DNA from: Bradyrhizobium manausense
Lineage (GTDB): Bacteria > Pseudomonadota > Alphaproteobacteria > Rhizobiales > Xanthobacteraceae
NCBI RefSeq assembly: GCF_018129685.1
Contig: NZ_JAFCLG010000004.1
Coordinates: forward strand, 186,001-250,000
Direction: 5' to 3'
Length of the DNA stretch: 64,000 bases
This document shows, piece after piece, positions 9,297 through 20,798 of this stretch. The position numbers were made by a program, and so were the translations under genes. The first letter of the stretch is position 1, and every line of letters starts with the position of its first letter. The notes below the pieces were generated by a model. That model was not told the DNA's origin. It searched no databases and saw only the letters and a list, made by a program, of their open reading frames with translations.

Positions 9297-10283
9297 CTAC
9301 TTGACCACGCAGTCGCAGTTCTTCAACGAATCCGGAAGCGTGAGCCCGAGATCACTCAGGCGACGCGCGCTGATCTTCATCTCGTGATCGGCACGCGATG
9401 GCAGCGATACAGGCAGGTCGGCCGGCTTCCTGCCCTTGATAATGTCTGCGGCCATGCGGCCGGCATTGACGCCGATGCGGCTCCAGTCCACCGACAGCGC
9501 CGCGAGAAACTGGTGGTCGACCACTTGCGTCGTGTTGCTGTTGAACACGGGAAGCTTGATGCGATTGGTCACCGACGCGATCGTCGCCGCCGCCGGCTGG
9601 AGCAAGCTCGATGCAGGCACAAACAGCGCATCAGCCCGCCCCTGCAGCGATTGCAGGCGCGGTGCGATGTCGTTGGCATTGTCGATGCCAACTTTGACGA
9701 GTTGCAGCCCGTGGGAGCCAACGATCTTTTCCAACCTGTTGACGAAGGCCACATCACTGTCGTCGCCGGGATTGTAGGCGATTCCGAGCCGTGTCGCCGA
9801 GGGAAGCAGCACCTTGATGAAGTCGCAGGTCGCATCCAGATCGGGAATGTTGGACACACCGGTCATCAGCGCGTCGCCATGCTCCCAGGACGGGACGAGC
9901 TTGGCGGACACGGGGTCCGTGACCGGGGCAAATACGATCGGGAAGGTACGGCTGGCGAGGACTTGGCGCGCGGCTTGTGTCATCGGAGTCGTGACCGTCA
10001 GCATGAGCGCCGGATTGGCGGCAGCTAACCGGGTCAGGAGTTGCGGCGCCAGCGAACGGTCGAAATTGACATTTCCTTCGTCGTAAACCGCGTTGATCCC
10101 CTGAGCGGCGATCTCTTGCTTGAAGCCTTCGACAACCTGCTGCAGCGTGGGATGCGGCCCGAACATGGCAATGGCAATTCGGGTTGGTTGCCCTGCTGGT
10201 TGCGCCTGAGCGCGCGGCACTGGGGCCAGCAAGGCCAGGCTCGTTGCAGCCGCGAGAAGCCATCCCAACGAAGAGCGCATCAT
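9297..10283 (-). CDS. ABC transporter substrate-binding protein (TrpX/ABC_sub_bind family)
   Basis: A 328-residue periplasmic binding protein. The signal peptide ends near residue 27 (ALLAPVPRAQA). The mature part has the two-lobed fold of the family that contains tryptophan/tyrosine-binding TrpX proteins: IAIAMFGPHPTLQQVVEGFK, PIVFAPVTDPV and LGIAYNPGDDSDVAFVNRL are typical blocks. It is the first gene of the importer operon. The adjacent aspartate-dehydrogenase-like gene suggests an amino-acid-like ligand, but this is inference. Confidence 0.82.
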   Translation of the reverse strand: MMRSSLGWLLAAATSLALLAPVPRAQAQPAGQPTRIAIAMFGPHPTLQQVVEGFKQEIAAQGINAVYDEGNVNFDRSLAPQLLTRLAAANPALMLTVTTPMTQAARQVLASRTFPIVFAPVTDPVSAKLVPSWEHGDALMTGVSNIPDLDATCDFIKVLLPSATRLGIAYNPGDDSDVAFVNRLEKIVGSHGLQLVKVGIDNANDIAPRLQSLQGRADALFVPASSLLQPAAATIASVTNRIKLPVFNSNTTQVVDHQFLAALSVDWSRIGVNAGRMAADIIKGRKPADLPVSLPSRADHEMKISARRLSDLGLTLPDSLKNCDCVVK

Positions 10284-10329
10284 GGATACCCCGTCCAGGA
10301 CCGAGCCAAATCGCCCCGAATAGTGTCAG

Positions 10330-10360
10330 TCGATTTAATACGTATTCGTACTATTATGAT
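10330..10360. promoter_or_regulatory. AT-rich promoter region with AATACGTATT palindrome
   Basis: In a GC-rich context, about 30 bases upstream of the binding-protein gene are AT-rich and include the perfect 10-bp palindrome AATACGTATT (10337-10346). The site is about 55 bases from the start codon and would suit a promoter/operator of the importer operon, perhaps for the MarR protein encoded at its end. Evidence is position and symmetry only. Confidence 0.35.
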
Positions 10361-10429
10361 TGGTACCGAAATGCGGCCGTGTTGTCAACGAGCGCGACCG
10401 GCTGCACAACCCGATCGACCGCTCGATGA

Positions 10430-11479
10430 TCAACTGCTCTGCCTGTGGAGCAGGTTGAAGCGCGTGTCGATGACGGTCCGTTCCGGCTCGGTGTCGGGGT
10501 GCGCGATCCTTGCGATGATCAGCCGGGCGGCTTCCTTCCCGATCAGGTCGCCGGGCGGGCGGATCGTCGTCAGCGACGGATTTGCGGCCGCGCTGAAGCT
10601 CAAATCGCCGAAGCCCACCACCGACAGGCGCCCGGGGATGCTAATGCCGCGCCGCTGGCATTCGAAGATCACACCGAGGGCGATATGGTCGTTGGAGCAG
10701 GCGATGCCGTCGACGTTCGGAAAGCGATGCAGGGCCTCGCCGAGCAGCATGGCCCCGACCTCGGCGCTTGCCGGCGCGGGATGCTGAATAATGTCCGCAG
10801 TCACATCAGGGGCATCGCGCGCTGTCTCCACGAAACCCTGGGCACGCCGTGCCGCGCGGCGATCCTCGTGCAGGCGGGCGCCCAGAAACAGCAATCGCTT
10901 GCGTCCTCGCTGGACGAGATGCGACGCAGCCGCCTGGCCGACCTGGTCGTGGTGAAAGCCGACCGCCATGTCCATGGTCGGGGAACCAAGCTCCCAGATT
11001 TCGACGATCGGCACCTTGCTGTCGCGGAGCAGCCTGCGCGTTGCCGTGCTGTGAGAGAGGCCGGTCAAAACGACAGCGGCGGGCGTCCAGGACAGAGCCG
11101 TGCGGACCAGACTCTCCTCGTCGTGTTCCCGGTACTCGGTGTGGCTGAGCATCACCTGGAGTCGATGCTTGCCGAGTTCGTCCTGAAGGGTTGCGACGGT
11201 CTCGGCGAAGAACGCGTTGCGGACGGATGGCACGATGATGCTGACGACGCGCGATGAGGCCGCCGCCAGGCCGCCGGCCATCAGGTTCGGCACGTAGTCG
11301 AGCGCGTCGATGGCGCGTGCGATCGCTTCGCTCGCCGCCGCCGAGACCGCATCGGGCTTTCGGAAGTAGAGAGACACCGTGGAGGGCGACAGCTCTGCGC
11401 GCGCCGCCACATCCATGATCGTGACCCGTTGCATCTTGCGCCGGGTGCGTATGGGCTTCGGTGCCGCCATTGCGATCAT
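10430..11479 (-). CDS. LacI-family transcriptional regulator of the sulfoquinovoside import locus
   Basis: A 349-residue LacI/GalR regulator. The N-terminal helix-turn-helix is TIMDVAARAELSPSTVS, followed by the hinge DYVPNLMAGGLA and a periplasmic-binding-protein-like sensor domain (SIIVPSVRNAFFAETV; VDGIACSNDHIALGV). The ATG at 11479 is used; a TTG two codons upstream and an ATG three codons downstream are alternatives. A perfect 16-bp palindrome sits eight bases upstream of the start, so autoregulation is likely. It is divergent from the sugar ABC/GH31 operon, whose leader carries a related half-conserved site. The inducer is probably the imported sugar or a product. Confidence 0.86.
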   Translation of the reverse strand: MIAMAAPKPIRTRRKMQRVTIMDVAARAELSPSTVSLYFRKPDAVSAAASEAIARAIDALDYVPNLMAGGLAAASSRVVSIIVPSVRNAFFAETVATLQDELGKHRLQVMLSHTEYREHDEESLVRTALSWTPAAVVLTGLSHSTATRRLLRDSKVPIVEIWELGSPTMDMAVGFHHDQVGQAAASHLVQRGRKRLLFLGARLHEDRRAARRAQGFVETARDAPDVTADIIQHPAPASAEVGAMLLGEALHRFPNVDGIACSNDHIALGVIFECQRRGISIPGRLSVVGFGDLSFSAAANPSLTTIRPPGDLIGKEAARLIIARIAHPDTEPERTVIDTRFNLLHRQSS

Positions 11480-11486
11480 GCTCAAG

Positions 11487-11502
11487 ATAATAGCGCTATT
11501 AT
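11487..11502. promoter_or_regulatory. LacI-type operator ATAATAGCGCTATTAT
   Basis: A perfect 16-bp palindrome with the central GCGC expected for LacI/GalR operators, lying 8 bases upstream of the lacI-type gene and 197 bases upstream of the first ABC gene. It is well placed to control the divergent pair. Confidence 0.75.
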
Positions 11503-11640
11503 GTAGCCGAAGGTCTGGAACGGCACAACCGCATTCCGCCCAGCGATAGATATAGCCATCATTATCAGCAAGATATGGCGATGGTCTGCCTTCTATTCCG
11601 CTCGATTGCGCTGGCGTCGCGACGGCGTTGATTTCTAGAA

Positions 11641-11656
11641 ATCGCAGCGCTACTAT
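11641..11656. promoter_or_regulatory. Second, imperfect LacI-type operator
   Basis: The 16-mer ATCGCAGCGCTACTAT (reverse strand ATAGTAGCGCTGCGAT) matches the perfect palindrome at 11487 at 12 of 16 positions and keeps the AGCGCT core. It ends 42 bases before the ABC ATPase start. It overlaps a second 14-bp palindrome, GATTTCTAGAAATC (11630-11643). Two operators about 150 bases apart would allow repression by looping. Confidence 0.55.
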
Positions 11657-11698
11657 GAACCATCACCGCGGCTCAAGAACCGCCGGACGGGAGGGCTC

Positions 11699-14088
<2,390 letters not shown>

Positions 14089-14117
14089 GAGGCCTCTGGC
14101 AATCCGGATCGGACCCT

Positions 14118-15065
14118 ATGACGACCACATCGACGTTCAAGAGCGAGGCCGATCGCCCTGCTGCAAGGCGTAGTTGGCTGTCGCGCTGGTCCGATCCTGA
14201 CGACACCACGCTTGCCGTGATGCTGCTGACACCCGCGGCGATTCTGCTCGGCGTGATGATCGTCTATCCGGTCAGCCGGCTGATCTACACGAGCTTTCTC
14301 GACCTGTCGCTGACGTCGGGCTTGCCGGCGCGGTTCGCCGGGCTCGCGAACTTCAGGCAGATGCCTGATGATCCCGTGTTCTGGCAGGCGACCTGGAACA
14401 CGGTGCTGATCACGCTCATCACCGTGCCCGGCTCGCTCCTCGTCGGGTTCGCGCTTGCGCTGCTCGCCAATCTGCCGTTCCACATGAAGTGGCCCGTGAG
14501 GCTCTCGCTGCTGATCCCATGGGCGCTTCCGCTCTCTTTTGCCGGTCTGATCTTCGGATGGTTTTTCCATTCCGAGTACGGCGTCGTGAACGATGTGCTC
14601 AACCGGATCGGCCTGCCCGGCGTGATCTGGTTCAACTCGCCGCGGCTTGCCTTCGCCGCGATCTGCCTTGCCATCATCTGGAAGGCGTCATCCTTCATGG
14701 CGATGATCATTCTCGCGGGTTTGCAGACCATTCCGCGTTCGCTTTACGAGGCCGCCGACGTCGACGGTGCTGGGCGCGTGCGCCAGTTCTTCGAGATCAC
14801 GCTGCCGTTGCTGAAGCCTACCATCGTGGTCGCGCTGATCTTCCGCACCATCACCGCGCTGCAGACCTTCGACATTCCCTACATGATGACCGGCGGCGGG
14901 CCGGGCACCGAAACCGCGACGCTTGCCATGTACATCCACCAGAATACCGTGTCGTTCCTCGACCTCGGCTACGGATCGGCGCTCGCGGTGGTGATGTTCG
15001 GCCTGTCGATGCTGGTCACGGCACTTTACCTGCGCATGATTCGCGGCAGCGGGGCTGCATCATGA
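14118..15065 (+). CDS. Sugar ABC transporter permease (MalF type)
   Basis: A 315-residue inner-membrane protein with about six hydrophobic helices after a 30-residue cytoplasmic N-terminus. The ATPase-docking EAA loop EAADVDGAGRVRQFFEITLP lies near residue 212. Its stop overlaps the start of the next permease by ATGA, so the two subunits should be made in equal amounts. Part of the predicted sulfoquinovoside importer. Confidence 0.88.
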   Translation: MTTTSTFKSEADRPAARRSWLSRWSDPDDTTLAVMLLTPAAILLGVMIVYPVSRLIYTSFLDLSLTSGLPARFAGLANFRQMPDDPVFWQATWNTVLITLITVPGSLLVGFALALLANLPFHMKWPVRLSLLIPWALPLSFAGLIFGWFFHSEYGVVNDVLNRIGLPGVIWFNSPRLAFAAICLAIIWKASSFMAMIILAGLQTIPRSLYEAADVDGAGRVRQFFEITLPLLKPTIVVALIFRTITALQTFDIPYMMTGGGPGTETATLAMYIHQNTVSFLDLGYGSALAVVMFGLSMLVTALYLRMIRGSGAAS

Positions 15066-15916
15066 GTGCGGCCGTCGCCTCTGCGCTCGGCTCGGCCTTG
15101 TCAGGCAAGCCATTGCGGGCCATCGCCGCGCTCATTCTCGTCGTGAACGGATTGTTCCCGGCGCTGTGGATCCTGCTGACCTCGTTCAAGACTGAGGCGG
15201 AGCTCACGCAAAAGCCGATCACCTGGCTGCCGCATGCAGCGACCCTGCGGAACTACATCCAGGCATTCTCCGACCAGCCGCTGCTCACCTTCCTGTTCAA
15301 CAGCTTCATGGTCGCGCTGCTCTCGACCGCGCTCACGCTGATGGTTTCAGTGCTCGCGGCCTATGCGCTGGCGCGGCTGAACCTGCGGTTCAGGGGACTG
15401 ATCATGTCCGTCATCATCGCGGTCTCGACCTTTCCGCTGGTGACGCTGCTGGTGCCCTTGTTCGAGACCATGCGAGCGCTCAATTTGCTCAACTCCTGGA
15501 CGGCGCTGGTCCTGCCTTACACCGTGCTGAGCCTGCCGGTGTGCACCCTGGTGCTGACGTCGTTCTTCGAAGGCATCCCGCGCGATCTGGAGAATGCCGC
15601 CATGATCGACGGCTGCACGCGGTTTGGCGCCTTGTTCAGGGTGGTGGTGCCGCTGTCGGCGCCGGGTGTCTTCACTGCCGGCATCCTCGCTTTCGTCAAC
15701 GCCTGGGACGAGTTCCTGCTGGCGCTGTCGTTCAACTCCAATCCGGCATTGCGGACGCTGCCGGTCGGGATCCAGCTCTACCAGGGCGAGTTTGCGTTTC
15801 CCTGGCCGGTGATTTCGGCCGCGCTCGTCGTCGGTATCGTGCCCGTCGCGGCCCTGATCGTGATGTTCCAGGAGCGCGTCGTCTCGGGGCTCACCGCAGG
15901 TGGCATCAAGGGCTGA
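15062..15916 (+). CDS. Sugar ABC transporter permease (MalG type)
   Basis: A 284-residue inner-membrane permease with about six hydrophobic helices and the EAA loop ENAAMIDGCTRFGALFRVVVP. The start at 15062 is chosen over a much longer open frame because it forms an ATGA overlap with the preceding permease and begins directly before the first membrane helix; the longer frame would lie inside that gene. Second membrane subunit of the predicted sulfoquinovoside importer; the GH31 gene begins 15 bases downstream. Confidence 0.88.
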   Translation: MSAAVASALGSALSGKPLRAIAALILVVNGLFPALWILLTSFKTEAELTQKPITWLPHAATLRNYIQAFSDQPLLTFLFNSFMVALLSTALTLMVSVLAAYALARLNLRFRGLIMSVIIAVSTFPLVTLLVPLFETMRALNLLNSWTALVLPYTVLSLPVCTLVLTSFFEGIPRDLENAAMIDGCTRFGALFRVVVPLSAPGVFTAGILAFVNAWDEFLLALSFNSNPALRTLPVGIQLYQGEFAFPWPVISAALVVGIVPVAALIVMFQERVVSGLTAGGIKG

Positions 15917-15931
15917 TTTGAGGCAAGACGA

Positions 15932-17929
15932 ATGACCCTGAAACTCGAGGCGACCCCGTCTGGCTTCGCAATTTCCATATCGGGTCGCCGGATCCTCGTG
16001 CACGGCGCCGGAGCGCCCTGTTTCTTCGTCGGCCGCGGCAACGACAGCATCAAGATGCATCGCGGTCGCTTCGCGATCGAGGATCGCCTGGCCGAACGCT
16101 GTCCGCTCGCGTATGCCGAGATCGACGGCGACACGATCATGCTGTCGGCGGCCAAGGGCCAGCCTCCGCGCCTCGCCGTGACGCTTGAAGGCGACGCACT
16201 GGCATTGCGCTCGCTCGATCCGTCCGTGAACCGATTCTGGCTGCGCGTCGCGGCCGATCGTGACGAGCATGTCTGGGGCTGCGGCGAGCAATTCTCCTAT
16301 TTCGACCTGCGCGGTCGGCGGTTTCCGTTGTGGAGCTCCGAGCCCGGCGTCGGGCGCGACAAGACCAGCGAGATCACCTTCAAGGCCGACGTCGCGGGCG
16401 AGGCCGGCGGCGACTATTATCACACGAACTATCCGCAACCGACCTATGTGTCGTCCGAACGCTATGCGCTTCACGTCGATACGTCTGCGTACAGCGTCTT
16501 CGATTTTCGCGAGCCTTCGTTTCACGAAATCGAGGTCTGGTCCGTTCCCGAACGCATCGAGCTGTTGGCCGCACCGACCTTCGTCGCGCTCGTCGAGCTG
16601 CTGTCCGCCCGTTTCGGCCGCCAACCTCCGCTTCCGGAGTGGATCTACAACGGCGCGATCATCGGCCTGAAGGATGGCGCGAACTCGTTCGCGCGTCTCG
16701 CCACGATGCGCGCGGCCGGCGTCAAGGTGTCCGGTCTCTGGTGCGAAGATTGGGTCGGGATCCGTCCGACGGCATTCGGCGCGCGGCTGTTCTGGGACTG
16801 GAAGGCAAACGAGACGCGCTATCCGGGCCTGCGGCAGCGCATTGCCGAATTGAACGATCAGGGCATCCGCTTTCTCGGTTACGTGAACCCGTATCTCTGC
16901 AACGATGGCGTCCTGTTCGAGGAGGCCGAGAATGCCGGCTACTTCGTCAAGGATGAATCAGGACGAACGGCCCTGATCGACTTTGGCGAGTTTCATTGCG
17001 GCACCGTCGATTTCACCAATCCGGACGCAGCCGCCTGGTTCTCCGAGGAGATCATCGGCAAGAAGATGCTCGATTATGGCCTGTCCGGCTGGATGGCAGA
17101 TTTCGGCGAGTACCTGCCGGTCGACGTGCGTCTTGCCAGCGGCATCGATGCAAGGCTTGCGCACAACCTTTGGCCGACCCTGTGGGCCGAAGTGAACGCG
17201 AAGGCGGTGGCCAGCCGCGGCCGCACCGGCGAGGCCGCGTTCTTCATGCGCTCCGGCTTCACGGGCGTACAGAAGTGGTGCCCGTGGCTCTGGGCCGGCG
17301 ATCAATCGGTCGATTTTTCCAGGCACGATGGGTTAGTCACGGTGATCTGCGCCGCCCTGTCGTCGGGATTGCTCGGCAACGCGTTTCACCACTCCGACAT
17401 CGGCGGCTATACCAGCCTGTATGGCAACGTTCGCACGCCCGAGCTCTTGATGCGCTGGAGCGAGATGGCGGCCTTCACGCCTGTCATGCGCAGCCACGAA
17501 GGCAACAGGCCGCGTGACAATCTGCAGCTCGACGGCGATCCCGCGGTGCTCGCGCATTTTGCCAGAATGACTGCGATCTACGTTCACCTCTCGCCTTATC
17601 TCAGGACGTTGTCGCTGGAAGCTGCGCGCCGGGGCCTTCCGGTCCAGCGTCCGCTGTTTCTTCATCACGAAGACGACCGGCGGACCTTCGGCATTCAGGA
17701 TTGCTATCTCTACGGCCGCGATCTGCTTGTCGCGCCGGTCTGGCAGGCATCGCAGGATCAGCGCAGCCTCTACCTTCCGGCGGGGACGGACTGGATTCAT
17801 GTCTGGACCGGTCAGTCATTCACAGGCGGACAGGAGATATCGGTCGCGGCGCCGTTGGGGCGACCCGCGTTGTTCTATCGGGTGGATAGCGAATTCGAGG
17901 CGCTGTTTGCCGGGTTGCGCGAGCTGTAG
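15932..17929 (+). CDS. yihQ: Sulfoquinovosidase, GH31 (YihQ/SmoI-like, KERWY type)
   Basis: A 665-residue GH31 glycosidase predicted to release sulfoquinovose from sulfoquinovosyl glycerol. The catalytic nucleophile is Asp390 in WMADFGEYLP and the acid/base is Asp457 in WAGDQ. The residues that recognise the sulfonate in known sulfoquinovosidases are all present: Lys247, Glu272, Arg285, Trp288 and Tyr493. From memory these match the KERWY set of the Agrobacterium enzyme (Lys245, Glu270, Arg283, Trp286, Tyr491) with a constant offset of two, whereas E. coli YihQ has QQRWY. No signal peptide is seen, so it acts in the cytoplasm after import. It ends the ABC operon. Without the pocket residues it would be annotated only as alpha-glucosidase. 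The monooxygenase, reductase and dehydrogenase genes that process sulfoquinovose elsewhere are absent. Confidence 0.87.
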   Translation: MTLKLEATPSGFAISISGRRILVHGAGAPCFFVGRGNDSIKMHRGRFAIEDRLAERCPLAYAEIDGDTIMLSAAKGQPPRLAVTLEGDALALRSLDPSVNRFWLRVAADRDEHVWGCGEQFSYFDLRGRRFPLWSSEPGVGRDKTSEITFKADVAGEAGGDYYHTNYPQPTYVSSERYALHVDTSAYSVFDFREPSFHEIEVWSVPERIELLAAPTFVALVELLSARFGRQPPLPEWIYNGAIIGLKDGANSFARLATMRAAGVKVSGLWCEDWVGIRPTAFGARLFWDWKANETRYPGLRQRIAELNDQGIRFLGYVNPYLCNDGVLFEEAENAGYFVKDESGRTALIDFGEFHCGTVDFTNPDAAAWFSEEIIGKKMLDYGLSGWMADFGEYLPVDVRLASGIDARLAHNLWPTLWAEVNAKAVASRGRTGEAAFFMRSGFTGVQKWCPWLWAGDQSVDFSRHDGLVTVICAALSSGLLGNAFHHSDIGGYTSLYGNVRTPELLMRWSEMAAFTPVMRSHEGNRPRDNLQLDGDPAVLAHFARMTAIYVHLSPYLRTLSLEAARRGLPVQRPLFLHHEDDRRTFGIQDCYLYGRDLLVAPVWQASQDQRSLYLPAGTDWIHVWTGQSFTGGQEISVAAPLGRPALFYRVDSEFEALFAGLREL

Positions 17930-18273
17930 GGACGGCTGGTTCGCGTGCGACTGCCGCGACACGTTCGGCAAGGAGGCTTCAACCCCATCGTCGAGGGACG
18001 CCGCCTTGCCTGGCGCTTTCCTCGGCACGTTTCCGAACCAGCCGAGCCGCTCATTGGCGATCGGGCGGTCCAACCGCGCGTGCTCCCACGGCCCGCAAAC
18101 ACGCCTTGTTTTACGCAATGTTGCTGGCTTCTCGCGCAAACGCCGCTGGCGCGGCGTTATCGGCTGGCGGCCCAATCAAACTCAATCCGCCGAAACAGTA
18201 CAGCAATCTCAAGGCCACACCGCGGCCACAGCTTTCCCGTTTCAGAGCAGATCAGGTGCTCTCGAGGTGTGGA
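17930..18273. other. Intergenic region between the GH31 gene and bamA
   Basis: About 340 bases without a convincing gene; a longer upstream extension of the bamA frame is open but lacks a signal-peptide-like start. It contains a perfect 8-bp stem with a 4-base loop (AACGCCGC/GCGGCGTT, 18139-18158) that has no T run, so it may mark the end of the upstream operon without being a classic terminator. Confidence 0.4.
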
Positions 18274-20784
18274 ATGTCGTTTTTGCGGGCCTGGTTTGTC
18301 GCGGTAATGGTTTGCGGCGTGTCGATGGCAAGTTCAGTTCCGTTGCTGTTGCCGCAGCCGGCCGCGGCGCAGAGCACGGACGCGATCGTGGTCGAGGGTA
18401 ACAGGCGCGTCGAGGCCGAGACGGTCCGCTCCTACTTCAAGGCCGACGCGAGCGGCCATTTCGACCAGGGGGCAATCGACGACGGCCTCAAGGCGCTGGT
18501 CGAGACCGGCCTGTTTCAGGATGTGAAAGTCGGCAGGGCCGGCGGACGCATCGTCGTGGCGGTGGTGGAAAACGCCGTCATCGGCCGCATCGCCTTCGAA
18601 GGCAACAAGAAGATCAAGGACGAGCAGCTTTCCGCTGAAATCCAGTCGAAGCCGCGCGGAACGTTCTCGCGGGCGATGGTGCAGTCCGACACGCTGCGGA
18701 TCGCGGAGATCTACCGCCGCTCTGGCCGCTACGACGTGCGCGTCGCGCCGGAGATCATCGAGCAGCCGAGCAACCGCGTCGATCTCGTCTTCACGATCGA
18801 GGAGGGCGCCAAGACCGGCGTCAAGTCGATCGAGTTCATCGGCAACAGCGCCTACTCGGCGGCGCGCCTGCGCGATGTCATCAAGACGCGCGAAACCAAC
18901 CTGCTGAGCTTCCTCGGTAGCGGTGACGTCTACGACCCTGACCGGGTCGAGGCCGATCGCGACCTGATCCGCCGCTTCTACCTGAAAAACGGCTTTGCCG
19001 ATGCGCAGGTCGTTGCGGCGCTGACAGAATATGATCCGGACAAGAAGGGTTTTCTCGTCAGCTTCAAGATCGAGGAAGGGCAGCAATACCGGGTCGGGAC
19101 CGTCGATTTCCGTTCCAGTATCGCCAGTTTCGACGCAAGATCGCTGCGCGGCTTCTCTCGGGTCAATATCGGCTCGGTCTATAATGTCGAACTGGTCGAG
19201 AAGTCGGTCGAGGAGATGCAGATCGAGGCCTCACGCCGCGGCCATGCCTTCGCCGTGGTGCGGCCGAGCGGTGACCGCAATTTCGAAGCGCACACCGTCT
19301 CGGTCATATTCAACGTCGACGAGGGTCCGCGCACCTATATCGAACGCATCACCCTGCGCGGCAATACCCGCACGCGCGACTATGTGATCCGGCGCGAATT
19401 CGACATCGCCGAGGGCGATGCCTATAACCGTGCCCTGGTCGACCGCGCCGAGCGGCGGTTGAAGAACCTCGACTACTTCAAGACCGTGAAGATCTCCGCG
19501 GAGCCGGGCTCCTCCAGCGACCGCGTGATCCTGATCGTCGACATGGAGGAGAAGTCGACCGGCGATTTCTCGGTCTCGGGCGGTTACTCCACGACGGACG
19601 GCGCGCTGGCCGAAGTCTCGGTTTCCGAGCGCAACCTGCTTGGCAAAGGGCTCTTTGCCAAGGCATCGGTCACCTACGGCCAATATGCCCGCGGGGTCTC
19701 GCTGTCCTTTGTCGAGCCCTATTTGCTCGACTACCGGATTGCGCTCGGACTAGACACCTATTATCGCCAGCAATTGTCGAACAGCTATACGAGTTATGGC
19801 GTGACCACGCTCGGCTTCTCGCCGCGCCTGGGCTTCGCGTTGCGCGAGGACTTGTCGCTCCAGCTCCGCTACTCGCTCTATCAGCAGAGCATCACGCTCG
19901 CGAGCGCCTACAACAATTGCAACAACAACGCATCCAACACGTCGCTCGCCTTCAACCCGACACCGGCCTACATCCAGAGCGTTCTGGGCGGGGTCGATCC
20001 GACCAACTCGGCAAGTTCAGGTTACTACGGCTATGGCTGCTACGCTGACGGCGAATCGAGCTTGCCGGTCCGCAAGGAATTGGCGAACGGCCGGACCTTG
20101 ACATCGGCGGTGGGCTACACGCTGACCTACAACACGCTCGACAATACCAAAAACCCGACCGACGGCCTGCTGGTCGACTTCAAGCAGGATTTCGCCGGGG
20201 TCGGCGGCGACGTGACCTATCTGAAGACGGCGCTGGACACCAAATACTACACGCCGCTGGTGTCCGAGATCATCAGTGTGATCCATCTGCAGGGCGGCGT
20301 TCTCAACAAGATCGGAAACAACGATCTGCGCATGCTGGATCACTTCCAGATGGGCCCGAATCTCGTGCGCGGCTTCGCCTCCAACGGCATCGGTCCGCGC
20401 GACATCACCTATGCAGGCTACGGCGCGACCGGCGATGCGCTGGGTGGCACGAAATATTGGGGCGCGTCCATGGAGCTGCAGATGCCGTTCTGGTTCCTGC
20501 CCAAGGAGGTCGGCCTGAAGGGCGCCGTCTACGCCGATGCCGGCTCGCTCTGGGATTACCAGGGGCCGACCTCGTGGGCGGCGACGGGCGAGGTCAATAC
20601 CAAGGCCTGCCCGACCTGCGGACTGCAATATGACGACAGCAGCGTGGTGCGCTCGTCAGTCGGCGTCGGCCTGATCTGGGCCTCGCCGTTCGGACCGCTG
20701 CGGTTCGATTACGCGGTGCCGCTGACAAAGGGCAAATACGACGTCGTCCAGCAGTTCAGGTTCGGCGGCGGGACGTCGTTCTAG
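18274..20784 (+). CDS. bamA: BamA-family outer membrane assembly factor (orphan copy)
   Basis: An 836-residue Omp85 protein. The ATG at 18274 has GAGGTGTGGA upstream and starts a clear signal peptide ending in PAAAQS (about residue 33). Five POTRA repeats follow (for example IVVEGNRRVEAETVRSYF, IAFEGNKKIKDEQL, IEFIGNSAYSAARLRDVI, ITLRGNTRTRDYVIRREF), then the 16-strand barrel with the conserved VRGF loop (LVRGFASNGIGPR) and a C-terminal phenylalanine. BamA inserts beta-barrel proteins into the outer membrane. It is not next to rseP, skp/ompH, lpxD or fabZ as the housekeeping gene usually is, so it may be a second copy. Three to six extra cysteines occur in the barrel (NNCNNN, GYGCYADG, KACPTCG). 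Confidence 0.88.
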   Translation: MSFLRAWFVAVMVCGVSMASSVPLLLPQPAAAQSTDAIVVEGNRRVEAETVRSYFKADASGHFDQGAIDDGLKALVETGLFQDVKVGRAGGRIVVAVVENAVIGRIAFEGNKKIKDEQLSAEIQSKPRGTFSRAMVQSDTLRIAEIYRRSGRYDVRVAPEIIEQPSNRVDLVFTIEEGAKTGVKSIEFIGNSAYSAARLRDVIKTRETNLLSFLGSGDVYDPDRVEADRDLIRRFYLKNGFADAQVVAALTEYDPDKKGFLVSFKIEEGQQYRVGTVDFRSSIASFDARSLRGFSRVNIGSVYNVELVEKSVEEMQIEASRRGHAFAVVRPSGDRNFEAHTVSVIFNVDEGPRTYIERITLRGNTRTRDYVIRREFDIAEGDAYNRALVDRAERRLKNLDYFKTVKISAEPGSSSDRVILIVDMEEKSTGDFSVSGGYSTTDGALAEVSVSERNLLGKGLFAKASVTYGQYARGVSLSFVEPYLLDYRIALGLDTYYRQQLSNSYTSYGVTTLGFSPRLGFALREDLSLQLRYSLYQQSITLASAYNNCNNNASNTSLAFNPTPAYIQSVLGGVDPTNSASSGYYGYGCYADGESSLPVRKELANGRTLTSAVGYTLTYNTLDNTKNPTDGLLVDFKQDFAGVGGDVTYLKTALDTKYYTPLVSEIISVIHLQGGVLNKIGNNDLRMLDHFQMGPNLVRGFASNGIGPRDITYAGYGATGDALGGTKYWGASMELQMPFWFLPKEVGLKGAVYADAGSLWDYQGPTSWAATGEVNTKACPTCGLQYDDSSVVRSSVGVGLIWASPFGPLRFDYAVPLTKGKYDVVQQFRFGGGTSF

Positions 20785-20798
20785 CCAGCGTGCCGGCA

